A stretch of DNA of 64,000 nt. Origin: JAWPMV01 sp038527215. GTDB taxonomy: Bacteria > Bacteroidota > Bacteroidia > J057. The position numbers were made by a program, and so were the translations under genes. Positions 9,101 to 17,248 of this stretch are shown here, one piece after another (positions within the stretch are counted from its first letter, which is position 1; each line of letters starts with the position of its first letter). The DNA lies in assembly GCA_038527215.1 (NCBI GenBank), contig JBCBGC010000011.1, forward strand, positions 25,231 to 89,230, written 5' to 3'. The notes under the pieces were generated by a model. That model was not told where the DNA came from. It saw only the letters and a program-made list of their open reading frames with translations, and made no database searches.

Positions 9101-9226
9101 GCCTTTGACATCCCATCCTGGTGGAATACTCCCTGGTTTTGGGGAGTGGGACTGCTCCTGTTGCTCTTGGGTGCCTGGCTTCTATTCAGGCGACAAAACA
9201 GCCAAACCAGCGGTAAGCCGGGATAG
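6113..9226 (+). CDS. Exported TPR-CHAT domain protein
   Basis: The 1037-residue protein has a Sec signal peptide (about 1-28, ending KAQ), TPR repeats through about residue 480, a helical linker, a CHAT domain at about 690-995 and a transmembrane helix near 1005-1025 followed by a short basic tail. CHAT domains are caspase-like cysteine peptidases. The expected catalytic pair is present: His in HVASHA (H860; H856 precedes it) and Cys in LSACET (C906). Signal peptide plus C-terminal anchor places the peptidase-like domain in the periplasm. It lies 120 bases upstream of the four-gene cassette on the same strand and may share its operon. The substrate is unknown, and peptidase activity is inferred from family. 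Confidence 0.88.
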   Translation: MNLKSLAMLMIWSVSGLIFFNPFMLKAQDDTPAAKLVSQARKKILLPDLSLAEKNTLLAQALAGLIDSDDPSTDELGTLHWEIAMDFYQLSAFEEVIHHFQEAAQAFEKVSTCDSLLIETYRYLAVFNNHTFRPREALNWCKKTKGCLLPGESMTDRLLPFLSKVEGEAYRDLGQLDSAIQALKNSFQQRKRLGADPKSLGVILNSIGATYMEDKSDSAKHYLIAALNTFAQIKDTFPGQDGIGSCLANLGSFYNSNYEFDMAELMLETSARIKESLGQSPIIPLSNLLTTYTETGKEEEAKKLGSYLIDSLQARGLVLGRIYYSLVAVYRNQGELDSALQYVLAAKEIFQLIGASFDLSQALMVEGDIYKKKDLYDEANQKYLESLALLKGIFGDSGTFLAMITNHLTENALRAGNYEDAIRFNDQAFHQLGPYMEDLGESIQPFQIDLMQAYSRKAYTYWILYRQKQEPAYLDSVFQTMDLATNSLQRQGHQMHAGDYLIFRDVFDEALRVELALFNEESEERVRQAINRIFILAEKKRASLLRLGYLQKNKMNLASLPGEPRAEYLGLEQKDRELAYQLRRRLSKGEIAYDLLEDWAKNQQSFLQAKSILQAASPDFSSTPNDLPLRSLNEIQQLLSEDEVMLEYIYKYEPVFDSTYIYTLVLKKQRSHLVRKVIPGDFGGRIEQFRRNTTALAQPFPSLEQQATYVRQAYELYQVLWDPVKDFLWDHERVMIVPDGPLSGVPFDALLEQPVPDFIDSDRQEFRSLPYLINRHTLSYQFSAEHWALLQESDHPQASGVLGIAPAFDGRRFEPLTHTSDEVSNILAVWGGKVLLDSAAQLAAFVNHLPDYDIIHVASHAKANNQDPQDNYIVFYSPYTGEKSILYLRDIHHLAIDVEMLVLSACETSSGIERKGEGTVSLAHAFAYAGSKSVVSSLWAVNDSKSSKLMKNFYTLLREGKRKDEAMRSAKLALLSESTDPYPVFWSGFVTIGDMRAFDIPSWWNTPWFWGVGLLLLLLGAWLLFRRQNSQTSGKPG

Positions 9227-9308
9227 ACCTCTCTGAGAAAATGAATACGTAACAGGCTGCAAAGACATTTTTTTGTTTTTCTATGATGCTTTAAAAACAA
9301 ATCATACT

Positions 9309-9331
9309 GGGCGAATCTGAGAGATTCACCC
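9309..9331 (+). promoter_or_regulatory. Hairpin just before the cassette's first gene
   Basis: Ten-base arms at 9309-9318 and 9322-9331 pair with one mismatch around a 3-base loop and end 15 bases before the ATG at 9347. An A-rich run, not a T-run, follows, so it is not a classic terminator. It may tune translation or read-through from the TPR-CHAT gene into the cassette. Confidence 0.35.
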
Positions 9332-9346
9332 CTTAAAAAAAATACC

Positions 9347-10513
9347 ATGGTAAATTATCTTAATCGCAGGCGGCCGCCTAAGAGCGGCCCGTCGGGGATT
9401 TCTTTTGCCCAAATCCTTCAGGGTGTAGGGTCCTTGGGTCTGGTAGGGCTGATCATTTTTTTAATCCAAAAAAATACCCCTAGTCCATGCCAGGATGAGT
9501 ACCAAAGGTTCATGCAAAACTATGTGCTCTACTATCCACAGGGACAAGTGGGGTATAATCATTCCAGCTATTTATCAGCTTTTGATACCCTGCGCCTGGA
9601 CATCTCTGATGGCAAGGAACTTCCCCTTACCTCAAAGGATATTATCGCCCATTTACTGGAGAGTGCCCTGGATAAACTAGACCTGGACCCCGTGGTCGAC
9701 AAAAACAAATTGTTGGCGGTGCTTCAGCAAGATAGCAGTTTGATCAACCGGGATTATTATACCAATCGGATTCTCCAACCCCGGGATTTTTACCAGAAGA
9801 TAGAGGGAGTGTGCGAGATAAAAGTTGGGTTGGAGCTACTTACCCCAGCTTCCTCCTCAGATTTATTACCCAAGGAAATCAAAACCTTCCTCCGGACAAA
9901 AGTGGCTGCTTGTGAAAGGATTACCAATCCCGCGCTGAATAGATCTATCAATGTGGTGGAAATATTTGATTGCCTGTCAGAGGATCCTGCGTTTATCCAG
10001 GAACTAGAGAACCTCCTGGCTGAATTTGATAAGTATTTCGAAATCGTCCAGCTGGGCATGGAAGAAGCCAATCTGTATTTCGAAGCAGGAGATTTCATCT
10101 TGCCCGGAATTTATAAAGTAATCATTGATAAAATCCTTGCGGATTACGCCAGACACATCCAGCGAAACAGCCATCAGAAATACATCATTCTTTGTGAAGG
10201 ATTTGCAGACCGAAATCTTGTCGGTCCTTCAGGGATTCCTTACGGATTCGAGGGGAGATATACAGGGCCTGGCCAATTCCTTGAGGTGGGTTCCGGAATT
10301 CCCATCGGCGAGCGGATTCGGGATAATCTGCAATTGTCTTTTGCTCGGGCTTTCAAAGGGATTGAATATGCAAAAAGAGCCTTCCCGATTAAAGAAGGAA
10401 GTATTGAGGTCAAGTTCCAATATACAGGCCATGGCGCCATCACTACGGAACCAGGAGATGCCCGGCTACACAGAAAAATTGTGTTTAGCCTGATTGAAGA
10501 TGAGCATGATTAA
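9347..10513 (+). CDS. Single-pass membrane protein with OmpA/MotB-like C-terminal region
   Basis: The 388-residue protein starts with a basic cytosolic tail (RRR at 8-10), then one transmembrane helix at about 25-41, leaving the rest in the periplasm. Residues 60-260 are helical and unrecognised. Residues 270-384 resemble a divergent OmpA/MotB peptidoglycan-binding domain: a CEGFAD strand, an NLQLSFARA helix like the family's N-x-x-LS-x-x-RA, and a terminal G-x-G...HRKIVFSL strand where the family has NRRVEI. The transmembrane helix has no Asp, so it is unlike the proton-conducting MotB or ZorB. Its end overlaps the start of the next gene. The domain call is by eye. Confidence 0.75.
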   Translation: MVNYLNRRRPPKSGPSGISFAQILQGVGSLGLVGLIIFLIQKNTPSPCQDEYQRFMQNYVLYYPQGQVGYNHSSYLSAFDTLRLDISDGKELPLTSKDIIAHLLESALDKLDLDPVVDKNKLLAVLQQDSSLINRDYYTNRILQPRDFYQKIEGVCEIKVGLELLTPASSSDLLPKEIKTFLRTKVAACERITNPALNRSINVVEIFDCLSEDPAFIQELENLLAEFDKYFEIVQLGMEEANLYFEAGDFILPGIYKVIIDKILADYARHIQRNSHQKYIILCEGFADRNLVGPSGIPYGFEGRYTGPGQFLEVGSGIPIGERIRDNLQLSFARAFKGIEYAKRAFPIKEGSIEVKFQYTGHGAITTEPGDARLHRKIVFSLIEDEHD

Positions 10514-11234
10514 TGATTCGGATAACAACCTAATGATTCTTCCAAACATGATGTGGCGCAAAATAATCAATCCTTTTACCCGGGATAGAAACTCAACTTA
10601 TCCACCAGCTGATGATTCCCATGAACCCGATGAGAAGAGCGGGAGGGAATCATTTCAAAAAACAATCCTTAAAAATATGACAGCAAATAACCCTAATGGG
10701 AAAAAAGACTCCTTTAAAATTGGCTTGATGGCCGGCATGAAAAAAGATCCGGATGCCCTAAAGAAGCAATTGGCTTTCTACCAAAGCCAGATTACTACCT
10801 CGCGCGAACAATACGAAAAAGCCCAAAAGGACATTGTTTCCCAGTTCGATCAACTATCCGAAAAAACAGATAATATCCTCGGCAAATTTCAGGAAATCTT
10901 CACCCTGTTTAATGAATCTCAGGAAAACCTGGTGGAGAATATTCGGAAAGCGGTGCTGAATTTTTTACCGGATGAGTACCCAGATGATGTGAAGCGACAA
11001 ATCTTAGCACAACTGGTAGAGGGTCAATTGCAAAAAGTAGAGGTGGTCAAACAGACCCTGGTACAAACCAGCGGAACCCTCACCATGATTGTAGAGGAAT
11101 TTAAAGATAGCAAGTGGGCAGAAGCCTCCCTGAATCAATACAAGGAAAATAGTACGGCTATTCAGCAAATCATTGAAACCATGGGAAGATTTAAGGAGGG
11201 ATATATATACGGCGAAAGTATCTCACAAGAATAA
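10500..11234 (+). CDS. Soluble coiled-coil protein of the cassette
   Basis: I start this at the ATG at 10500 (244 residues), inside the end of the OmpA-like gene. A TTG at 10494 and an ATG at 10506 are alternatives. There is no signal peptide or membrane helix. Residues about 80-130 and 165-235 are long amphipathic helices with coiled-coil character, separated by a short segment containing LNFLPDEYPDDVKRQ. I recognise no family. The overlap with the upstream gene and the 12-base gap to the downstream one point to translational coupling, so it is probably a cytosolic subunit of the same complex as its neighbours. Confidence 0.75.
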   Translation: MSMINDSDNNLMILPNMMWRKIINPFTRDRNSTYPPADDSHEPDEKSGRESFQKTILKNMTANNPNGKKDSFKIGLMAGMKKDPDALKKQLAFYQSQITTSREQYEKAQKDIVSQFDQLSEKTDNILGKFQEIFTLFNESQENLVENIRKAVLNFLPDEYPDDVKRQILAQLVEGQLQKVEVVKQTLVQTSGTLTMIVEEFKDSKWAEASLNQYKENSTAIQQIIETMGRFKEGYIYGESISQE

Positions 11235-11246
11235 ATTAGGTAGGCC

Positions 11247-13136
11247 ATGGCTTTGATTGATCAAAACTTAATGGAAACCCTACGCCAGATGCTCCGGCGT
11301 AACTTTGTTTCCAATAACGCGGCCGGGTCCTCTTCAGCAGACCAGAAAAACGGACAAGCCCTTCTGGCAGACCTGGCCGATAGACCGCTTAACGGAGCCC
11401 TCGACTATGATGATTGGCTGGAAGGTAAGCTGAAAATAGGGCTGGGCATCCTCAATGATATGTTCGAAGAACTGAGTGGCAACCCTTGCCCGCTTCAGCT
11501 GCAGGGGCAGCGGGCGGGGGAAATCATGGTGGACCCCAAAGAAAAAGCAAATGGGCTAAGCCGTCTGGAAAAGAAATATGAAGGGAACGCGACTTTCCTC
11601 CAAGGCCTGTTTAAAGAAATTCACCAGCGGGAAAATGCCCTAGCCAAAGTAAAAATTGCGGCCCTGGGAAAAGACCTGGACACGCTGGAGAAAAAACTGG
11701 ATGAATCCCAAGAGGGAAGCCAGGCTGCGATCATCCTCGCTAAAATCAATAAAAAGGAGGCTGAACTGGAAGCCTTCCAGGAAAACGTACAGGATAAAGC
11801 CTTTTTTCGCCAGTATAAGGAGGTGCTCGAAAAAAGGAACCAGGAAATCCTCGAAGAAATCTCTGCCCTCCAGAGTCAGGTAAAGCGGGTAGAGGCAGGA
11901 GCTTCAGAGGAGTTTAATCATTTGCGGGATGTGCTGGAAGAGTTCCTCGCCAAATTTTTTGAAGAAATAAAGGGGGAATTTCCAGTGGATAAACAGGCGC
12001 TCTCGGAAGAACCTTCTGACCCGGATAGGAAAAAATCGCTTTGGCAAAGGTTCTGGGCTCGCCTCGGCTTCGGTCGCAGCAAAAAACCCGGTCGGGAAAC
12101 AGGCATCTCCCCTAGATTCCAAAAATACGTCAAGCATCTACAAGGTATCAGGGCCTTGACCGATGAATTCCCGCTCTTCCTGGGAGCCCTGACGGAGGTA
12201 TTCCATCAGAAGGAGGAATTACTGACCAATATTAAGTATGACCTGATGGACAACCTGGAAAAGCTTCGGCTATCCATTCTTCAGGATGCCCCCTTAATTC
12301 TCCCCCGATCCCAGATTCTGGCTTTCTACTTCGTAACCTTCATCATCTTTGGTGGGGAAGTCTATCTGATATATGCCTTTTTGGCAGAGACCTTAAATTT
12401 TGACTTTAAGTCCGACAATTTTCTCCGATTTACTACCTTTTTCGGCTATGTTTTCTGCGTAGCAGTCCCCTGGGCCTTAGGCTTTTTTTATAAAGAGGTC
12501 ATTGAGAATCCTTCCCCTAAGCTTAAGCGGTTTGAAAGGATGATCTGGCTTGCCCTGTTTTCTATTGGCTTGGTAAACGCTATGTCCATCCATCAGGCCA
12601 AATGGATCAAGCAAAGTGATGAGGTGGAGAGCGTGATTGATTTCTTGCCCCAATCCATTTTTAGTGAGGATATTTTTCACTTGGTCTCCATTTTTGGCAT
12701 CTGGATGTTCCTGCCCATTCTCAGTCTTTTTTTTGCGAGAGTAGGAGCCTGGACATTCATCAAAGCCAGGGCTGCGCACCTGCATTATGCCCATGTAACC
12801 CACCAAAGTTTGCTGAGCTTCCGCTCTCTGTTCCGACGCGGATGGGAACATCAGAAAAAAATAGAGAAAGAAATAGCGGTTCTCAAAGATGAACTCAAAG
12901 ACCTGGAATGGCAGAGAGAAGCTAAGCAAAATGAATTATTCAAAGCGCAGGCTTTATCCAAAGAACATGGACAGCTCATCAATATTAAACCTGTAATCAG
13001 TCAGTGGAAACTGGGGGCGCTGGCAGCCTTCGAATTAGGATTTGCTGAAGGAAAAGGAAAAGTCGAGCAAAGGTTGGACGAAACCTATATGATCAGATTG
13101 AAAAATATTAAAAAGATATTTCCAGAAGAATCATGA
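11247..13136 (+). CDS. Four-helix membrane protein with long coiled coils
   Basis: The 629-residue protein has an N-terminal helical region with strong coiled-coil character (about 105-225), a basic linker (about 255-290), four predicted transmembrane helices at about 356-378, 392-412, 430-447 and 472-497, and a second coiled coil at about 530-580. One Glu lies within the first membrane helix. Four helices plus big cytosolic coiled coils, next to a single-pass OmpA-like partner, recall MotA/MotB- or ZorA/ZorB-type pairs, but I see no specific MotA motif and do not claim homology. The stop overlaps the next start by four bases (ATGA), which indicates coupled translation. Confidence 0.78.
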   Translation: MALIDQNLMETLRQMLRRNFVSNNAAGSSSADQKNGQALLADLADRPLNGALDYDDWLEGKLKIGLGILNDMFEELSGNPCPLQLQGQRAGEIMVDPKEKANGLSRLEKKYEGNATFLQGLFKEIHQRENALAKVKIAALGKDLDTLEKKLDESQEGSQAAIILAKINKKEAELEAFQENVQDKAFFRQYKEVLEKRNQEILEEISALQSQVKRVEAGASEEFNHLRDVLEEFLAKFFEEIKGEFPVDKQALSEEPSDPDRKKSLWQRFWARLGFGRSKKPGRETGISPRFQKYVKHLQGIRALTDEFPLFLGALTEVFHQKEELLTNIKYDLMDNLEKLRLSILQDAPLILPRSQILAFYFVTFIIFGGEVYLIYAFLAETLNFDFKSDNFLRFTTFFGYVFCVAVPWALGFFYKEVIENPSPKLKRFERMIWLALFSIGLVNAMSIHQAKWIKQSDEVESVIDFLPQSIFSEDIFHLVSIFGIWMFLPILSLFFARVGAWTFIKARAAHLHYAHVTHQSLLSFRSLFRRGWEHQKKIEKEIAVLKDELKDLEWQREAKQNELFKAQALSKEHGQLINIKPVISQWKLGALAAFELGFAEGKGKVEQRLDETYMIRLKNIKKIFPEES

Positions 13137-14032
13137 AAACCTTACTGAAGACTCATAAACGGCTACATGGCGGTATCTGTTGGCTACTGGCCCTTGGTTG
13201 GCTAGTGGTTGCTGCCTGCGGATCAAATCAGGGAGACATGGAGCAGGCTGAAGCTCCACCCGCCCCACAAAAAATCATTGTATTTGTCGATGGGGAATTC
13301 CTTATTCGGGAATCCAGACAAGCCAGGAAATTTATCCGCAAATTCGTTTGGGAACACAAAGCGCTCAATAGTTTGAAATTCGGAGAGCAGAAAAAAGGGG
13401 CAGTATTGCCCGCCCTGGAAGTAGACATTTTCCCTATATGTGATCTGACGAATCAATCCCCGGCCTTACTGTCTTTTTCGTGTGAAGAGAAAGAGCGCTC
13501 CCTCATGCGGACCTATCGAGATGCGAGTACCCGGATCATTGATACCCAGATGCGGCTTTTTAATAAAAATATCAAAAAGTACAAAAACGCCTTCTTACCT
13601 GGCTACAGAGATGGAGGAGGTCCGCGTCCCCGCCTCACCAAAGTCATGGAATCAGCAGATTTACTGGCAAACTTACTTTCAGGCTGCCAAGCCGCTCAGG
13701 AGGTTCATATCTTATTTTTATCAGACATGATCGAATGGGATCACAGCGATTATTCTTTTAAAAAACCCGGCATTGATGAGGTGAATAGCTCCGATATCCA
13801 TCGCGCCAGGCATGATTTAGCGGACCCAGCCTCCGATCTTTTTCAAGACATGGAGCGGAGAAAAAAGTTATTAAATAGAGTAATGTCTACTCATTTTACC
13901 CGAGCCATTGAAGTCATCAGTCCGAAGTTAATCGTCCTAAATGAAAGCGGGGGCATGGGCCGACCCGAAATAGAAGCCTTTTGGCACACCTACTTTGAAG
14001 CATTAGGCTTTAAACTAAGATTCCGATCCTAA
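13133..14032 (+). CDS. Lipoprotein with degenerate vWA-like domain
   Basis: The 299-residue product has a signal peptide ending in a lipobox (VAAC, about residues 25-30), so it should be membrane-anchored outside the cytosol. Residues about 47-290 look like a von Willebrand A-type fold: an opening hydrophobic strand IIVFVDG, a central strand HILFLSDMIEW matching the usual LxxxSDxxE strand, and a final LIVLNESG strand. The metal-binding DxSxS motif is replaced by DGEFL, so metal binding is doubtful. It is the last gene of the four-gene cassette. The fold call is from pattern reading only. Confidence 0.72.
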   Translation: MKTLLKTHKRLHGGICWLLALGWLVVAACGSNQGDMEQAEAPPAPQKIIVFVDGEFLIRESRQARKFIRKFVWEHKALNSLKFGEQKKGAVLPALEVDIFPICDLTNQSPALLSFSCEEKERSLMRTYRDASTRIIDTQMRLFNKNIKKYKNAFLPGYRDGGGPRPRLTKVMESADLLANLLSGCQAAQEVHILFLSDMIEWDHSDYSFKKPGIDEVNSSDIHRARHDLADPASDLFQDMERRKKLLNRVMSTHFTRAIEVISPKLIVLNESGGMGRPEIEAFWHTYFEALGFKLRFRS

Positions 14033-14136
14033 AGGCGGGTAAAAAAATAGTCAGGAAAAAAGGCCAGGTGGCTTGAGAAGTTGCATTTCCTCCCCGCCCT
14101 CCTTAGCTTGTTCTTCAAGCTACTTACTACACCTTC

Positions 14137-15870
14137 ATGCCTGACAAAGCTTCTGAAAAGCCCCTTCGCAGTCGTTCCTGGTTTGAACCCGAAGATGACA
14201 AAATTGGGTTTATTCATCGCGCCTGGTTGCGCAACCAGGGCTATCCTGATGATTACTTTCGGGGAAGACCGGTCATTGGGATTTGTAACACCTGGTCTGA
14301 GCTAACCCCTTGCAATGGACATTTGCGGGAGCTCGCGGAATTTGTGAAACGGGGGGTCATTGAAGCCGGAGGGTTTCCGTTGGAATTTCCGGTTACCTCC
14401 ATGGGGGAAACCAATATGCGGCCTACCGCCATGCTGTTTCGAAATCTGGGCAGCATGGATACCGAGGAAAGCATTCGGGCTTATCCCATGGATGGCGTCA
14501 TCTTGCTTACCGGTTGTGATAAAACCACCCCTTCTACCTTAATGGGGGCCTGTAGTGTGGACCTGCCCACCCTGATCGTGCCTGGAGGTCCTATGCTCAA
14601 TGGCCGCTATAAAGGAGAACTGATCGGCTCGGGCACTTTTGTCTGGAAATTAAAAGATAAGCTAAGCAACGAGACCTTTTCGCAGGAGGAATTGACAGAA
14701 GCCGAGATATGTTCCGCTCGGAGCGCCGGGCATTGTATGACCATGGGCACCGCTTCGACCATGGCTTGCATGGTGGAGGCTTTGGGGTTAACCCTCAGTG
14801 GAGCTGCGGCTATCCCGGCCGTAGACAGCCGCAAAAAAGTCCTGGCCCAAATGTCAGGACGTCGGATCGTGGGAATGGTCAAGGAAGACCTCCGCCTGTC
14901 CACCCTCCTGACCCGGGAAGCCTTCGAAAACGCCATTGTGGTAAATGCTGCCGTAGGCGGCTCAACTAACCTGATTGTCCACCTATTGGCCATCGCGGGC
15001 CGTATAGGGGTAGAGCTTAACCTGAAGGACTTTGATAAGATCGGAAGCCATATTCCGCTGCTGGTAAACCTCATGCCCTCCGGGCAATTTTTGATGGAAG
15101 ATTTCTTTTATGCAGGAGGCTTGCCCGTGGTGATGAAAAGCCTGGGAGATCGTCTGCATCAATCTGCCCTGACCGCCACGGGCAAAAGCCTGGGCGAAAA
15201 TGTACAGACCGCGGCTTGCTATAATCCCGAGGTGATTTTTCCTGCGGAGAAACCCGTGCAGGAAGCGGCAGGCATTGCCGTCTTGCATGGCAATATTTGT
15301 CCTGATGGAGCGGTCATTAAACCCTCAGCCGCTACGACAGCTTTGATGGTCCATAAGGGTCCGGCCGTAGTATTCGAAAGCATTGAGGATTATCACGCCC
15401 GGATTGATGATCCCAATCTGGAGATTGACGAGCATTCGGTCATGGTATTGCAGGGGGTGGGGCCCATTGGTTATCCTGGTATGCCTGAATTGGGCAATAT
15501 GGATTTGCCAGAGAAGCTCCTCAAAAAAGGCATCAAAGATATGGTCCGAATTTCTGATGGCAGAATGAGTGGCACAGCCTATGGCACCGTGGTGCTGCAT
15601 ATTTCTCCTGAGTCAGCCATCGGAGGACCCCTTGCCTTGATTCAGACAGGGGACATCATTGAACTGAACGTACCCGAAAGGAAACTGCACCTTCACGTAA
15701 CTGACGACGAACTCGCAAAAAGAAAAGCTGCCTGGCAGCCGCCTGAACCACATACCCACCGGGGATATGTCAGCATGTACGTGAAGACGGTGCAGCAAGC
15801 TCATCTGGGAGCCGATCTGGATTTTTTGGTGGGCGGCTCGGGTGATGAGGTAAAAAGGGACGTTCATTAA
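14137..15870 (+). CDS. IlvD/Edd-family sugar-acid dehydratase
   Basis: The 577-residue protein belongs to the dihydroxy-acid/sugar-acid dehydratase family, which removes water from aldonic acids to give 2-keto-3-deoxy acids using an Fe-S cluster and Mg2+. Cysteines at 59 (ELTPCNGH), 127 (TGCDKTTP) and 200 (GHCMTMGT) sit where the [2Fe-2S] ligands of L-arabinonate/D-xylonate dehydratases lie. The Lys after GCD (129) and the Ser of RMSGTAYG (478) match the catalytic positions. Length and these features favour a sugar-acid dehydratase over biosynthetic IlvD. It opens the catabolic operon. Exact substrate (L-arabinonate, L-fuconate, L-rhamnonate or other) cannot be read from sequence. Confidence 0.9.
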   Translation: MPDKASEKPLRSRSWFEPEDDKIGFIHRAWLRNQGYPDDYFRGRPVIGICNTWSELTPCNGHLRELAEFVKRGVIEAGGFPLEFPVTSMGETNMRPTAMLFRNLGSMDTEESIRAYPMDGVILLTGCDKTTPSTLMGACSVDLPTLIVPGGPMLNGRYKGELIGSGTFVWKLKDKLSNETFSQEELTEAEICSARSAGHCMTMGTASTMACMVEALGLTLSGAAAIPAVDSRKKVLAQMSGRRIVGMVKEDLRLSTLLTREAFENAIVVNAAVGGSTNLIVHLLAIAGRIGVELNLKDFDKIGSHIPLLVNLMPSGQFLMEDFFYAGGLPVVMKSLGDRLHQSALTATGKSLGENVQTAACYNPEVIFPAEKPVQEAAGIAVLHGNICPDGAVIKPSAATTALMVHKGPAVVFESIEDYHARIDDPNLEIDEHSVMVLQGVGPIGYPGMPELGNMDLPEKLLKKGIKDMVRISDGRMSGTAYGTVVLHISPESAIGGPLALIQTGDIIELNVPERKLHLHVTDDELAKRKAAWQPPEPHTHRGYVSMYVKTVQQAHLGADLDFLVGGSGDEVKRDVH

Positions 15871-15878
15871 ATTTCGAT

Positions 15879-17210
15879 ATGTTCATTCTTATTCTATTAA
15901 TCTTGAGCGTTGGCCTGATTGTAGGCCTCTCCACTCGCTTACAAGTTCATCCCTTCCTGGCCTTGATTCTGGCGGCCCTGTTTTTTGGCATTGCGGTAGG
16001 CATGCCTCCCGAAACCCTCATTACGGCCATCAACCAGGGCTTTGGGGGCACCATGGGCTCCATTGGATTGGTGATCGTCCTGGGCGTCATGATAGGGGCT
16101 TTGCTGGAGGAAACCGGAGGCGCTTATAAATTGGCGGAGGCGGTCCTGAACATCATTGGTCGGAACCGGGTGCATGAAGCCATGGGCTTTATTGGGTATT
16201 TGGTCTCCATCCCGGTTTTTGCCGACAGTGGCTTTATCATCCTGAATCCCCTCAATAAAAGCCTCAGCAAAAAGGCTGGCCTATCCATGGCCGGAACGGC
16301 GGTGGCGCTCATTTTGGGCTTATTGCTCACCCATGTCATGGTACCTCCGACCCCAGGACCCATTGCGGCGGCGGGAATTTTAGGGGCAGATATTGGCTTG
16401 GTCATGCTGCTAGGCTTGGGGACCAGCCTTCTTTGCCTGGTCGTAGCTATTTTTTATGCGAAATGGGTAGGTAAAAAAGTCTATCTCGATCCTAATCCTG
16501 AGCTAACGGAAAGCGACATCAAGGCCAAAATGGCCACTGCTCCCTCCGCCTTTAAAACCTTTCTTCCCATCGTGATTCCTATTTTACTGATCGTAATGAA
16601 GTCCACCCTGGATTTCTGGTATGGCGAGGAAAAAAGCCTGGGATTGCAATGGCTGAGCTTTATCGGGACCCCCGTGATTGCCTTGTTGATCGGCCTGGGG
16701 GTAGCCTTATTCCTCCCGGCTAAGTGGGACAAACATTTCGTTTCCCACACGGGGGTAATGGGCCGGGCCATCAAGGATGCAGCCAATATCCTTCTCATTA
16801 CTGGCGCGGGTGGCATCTTTGGCAAGGTGCTGCAACTTTCCGGCATCGCCGATGAACTAGCGCCCATGGTTTCAGGATTAGAGATTGGCATTTGGGTTCC
16901 CTTTCTGGTCGCTGCTTTGATCAAAACAGCCCAGGGTTCCTCTACGGTGGCTCTCATCACTACTGCATCCATTCTTGCCCCGCTGGCAGATTCCCTTGGA
17001 TTTGTAGCCCCGATCGAAAAGGCCTTGCTTGTAGTAGCTATTGGGGCGGGTTCTCTGGTGGTTTCCCATGCCAATGATAGCGCCTTTTGGGTGGTTACTC
17101 AGATGACCGGCATGAAAGTGGGCACAGGCTATCGGGTTTATTCATTAGGAACCTTAATTGTCGGGTTTTTTGCCGCTTGTCTCTTATTTTTAGCCAGTCT
17201 TTTTATTTAA
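15879..17210 (+). CDS. GntP-family sugar-acid permease
   Basis: The 443-residue polytopic inner-membrane protein (about 12 hydrophobic segments) matches the GntP family of gluconate/proton symporters, including the N-terminal hydrophobic block, the THVMVPPTPGPIAAAGILGA motif near 150-170, and the AALIKTAQGSSTVALITTA motif near 345-365. It starts 8 bases after the dehydratase gene. The position shows that its likely cargo is the aldonic acid consumed by that enzyme. Confidence 0.92.
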   Translation: MFILILLILSVGLIVGLSTRLQVHPFLALILAALFFGIAVGMPPETLITAINQGFGGTMGSIGLVIVLGVMIGALLEETGGAYKLAEAVLNIIGRNRVHEAMGFIGYLVSIPVFADSGFIILNPLNKSLSKKAGLSMAGTAVALILGLLLTHVMVPPTPGPIAAAGILGADIGLVMLLGLGTSLLCLVVAIFYAKWVGKKVYLDPNPELTESDIKAKMATAPSAFKTFLPIVIPILLIVMKSTLDFWYGEEKSLGLQWLSFIGTPVIALLIGLGVALFLPAKWDKHFVSHTGVMGRAIKDAANILLITGAGGIFGKVLQLSGIADELAPMVSGLEIGIWVPFLVAALIKTAQGSSTVALITTASILAPLADSLGFVAPIEKALLVVAIGAGSLVVSHANDSAFWVVTQMTGMKVGTGYRVYSLGTLIVGFFAACLLFLASLFI

Positions 17211-17248
17211 ACCAGCATACATACTCCCCCGCAAGACGTAACTTTCTT

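Noticed and set aside
9347..14032. Zorya anti-phage system
   Set aside because: The layout is suggestive, but no proton-binding Asp is seen in the single-pass protein and no ZorC, ZorD or ZorE-like gene follows, so I do not call it Zorya.
14607..15074. 155-residue open frame on the minus strand
   Set aside because: It is a shadow of the IlvD/Edd gene, whose Fe-S cysteines and catalytic motifs are in place on the other strand.
16481..17074. 197-residue open frame on the minus strand
   Set aside because: It covers part of the GntP permease gene and has no domain-like features of its own; it is a by-product of the permease's codon use.
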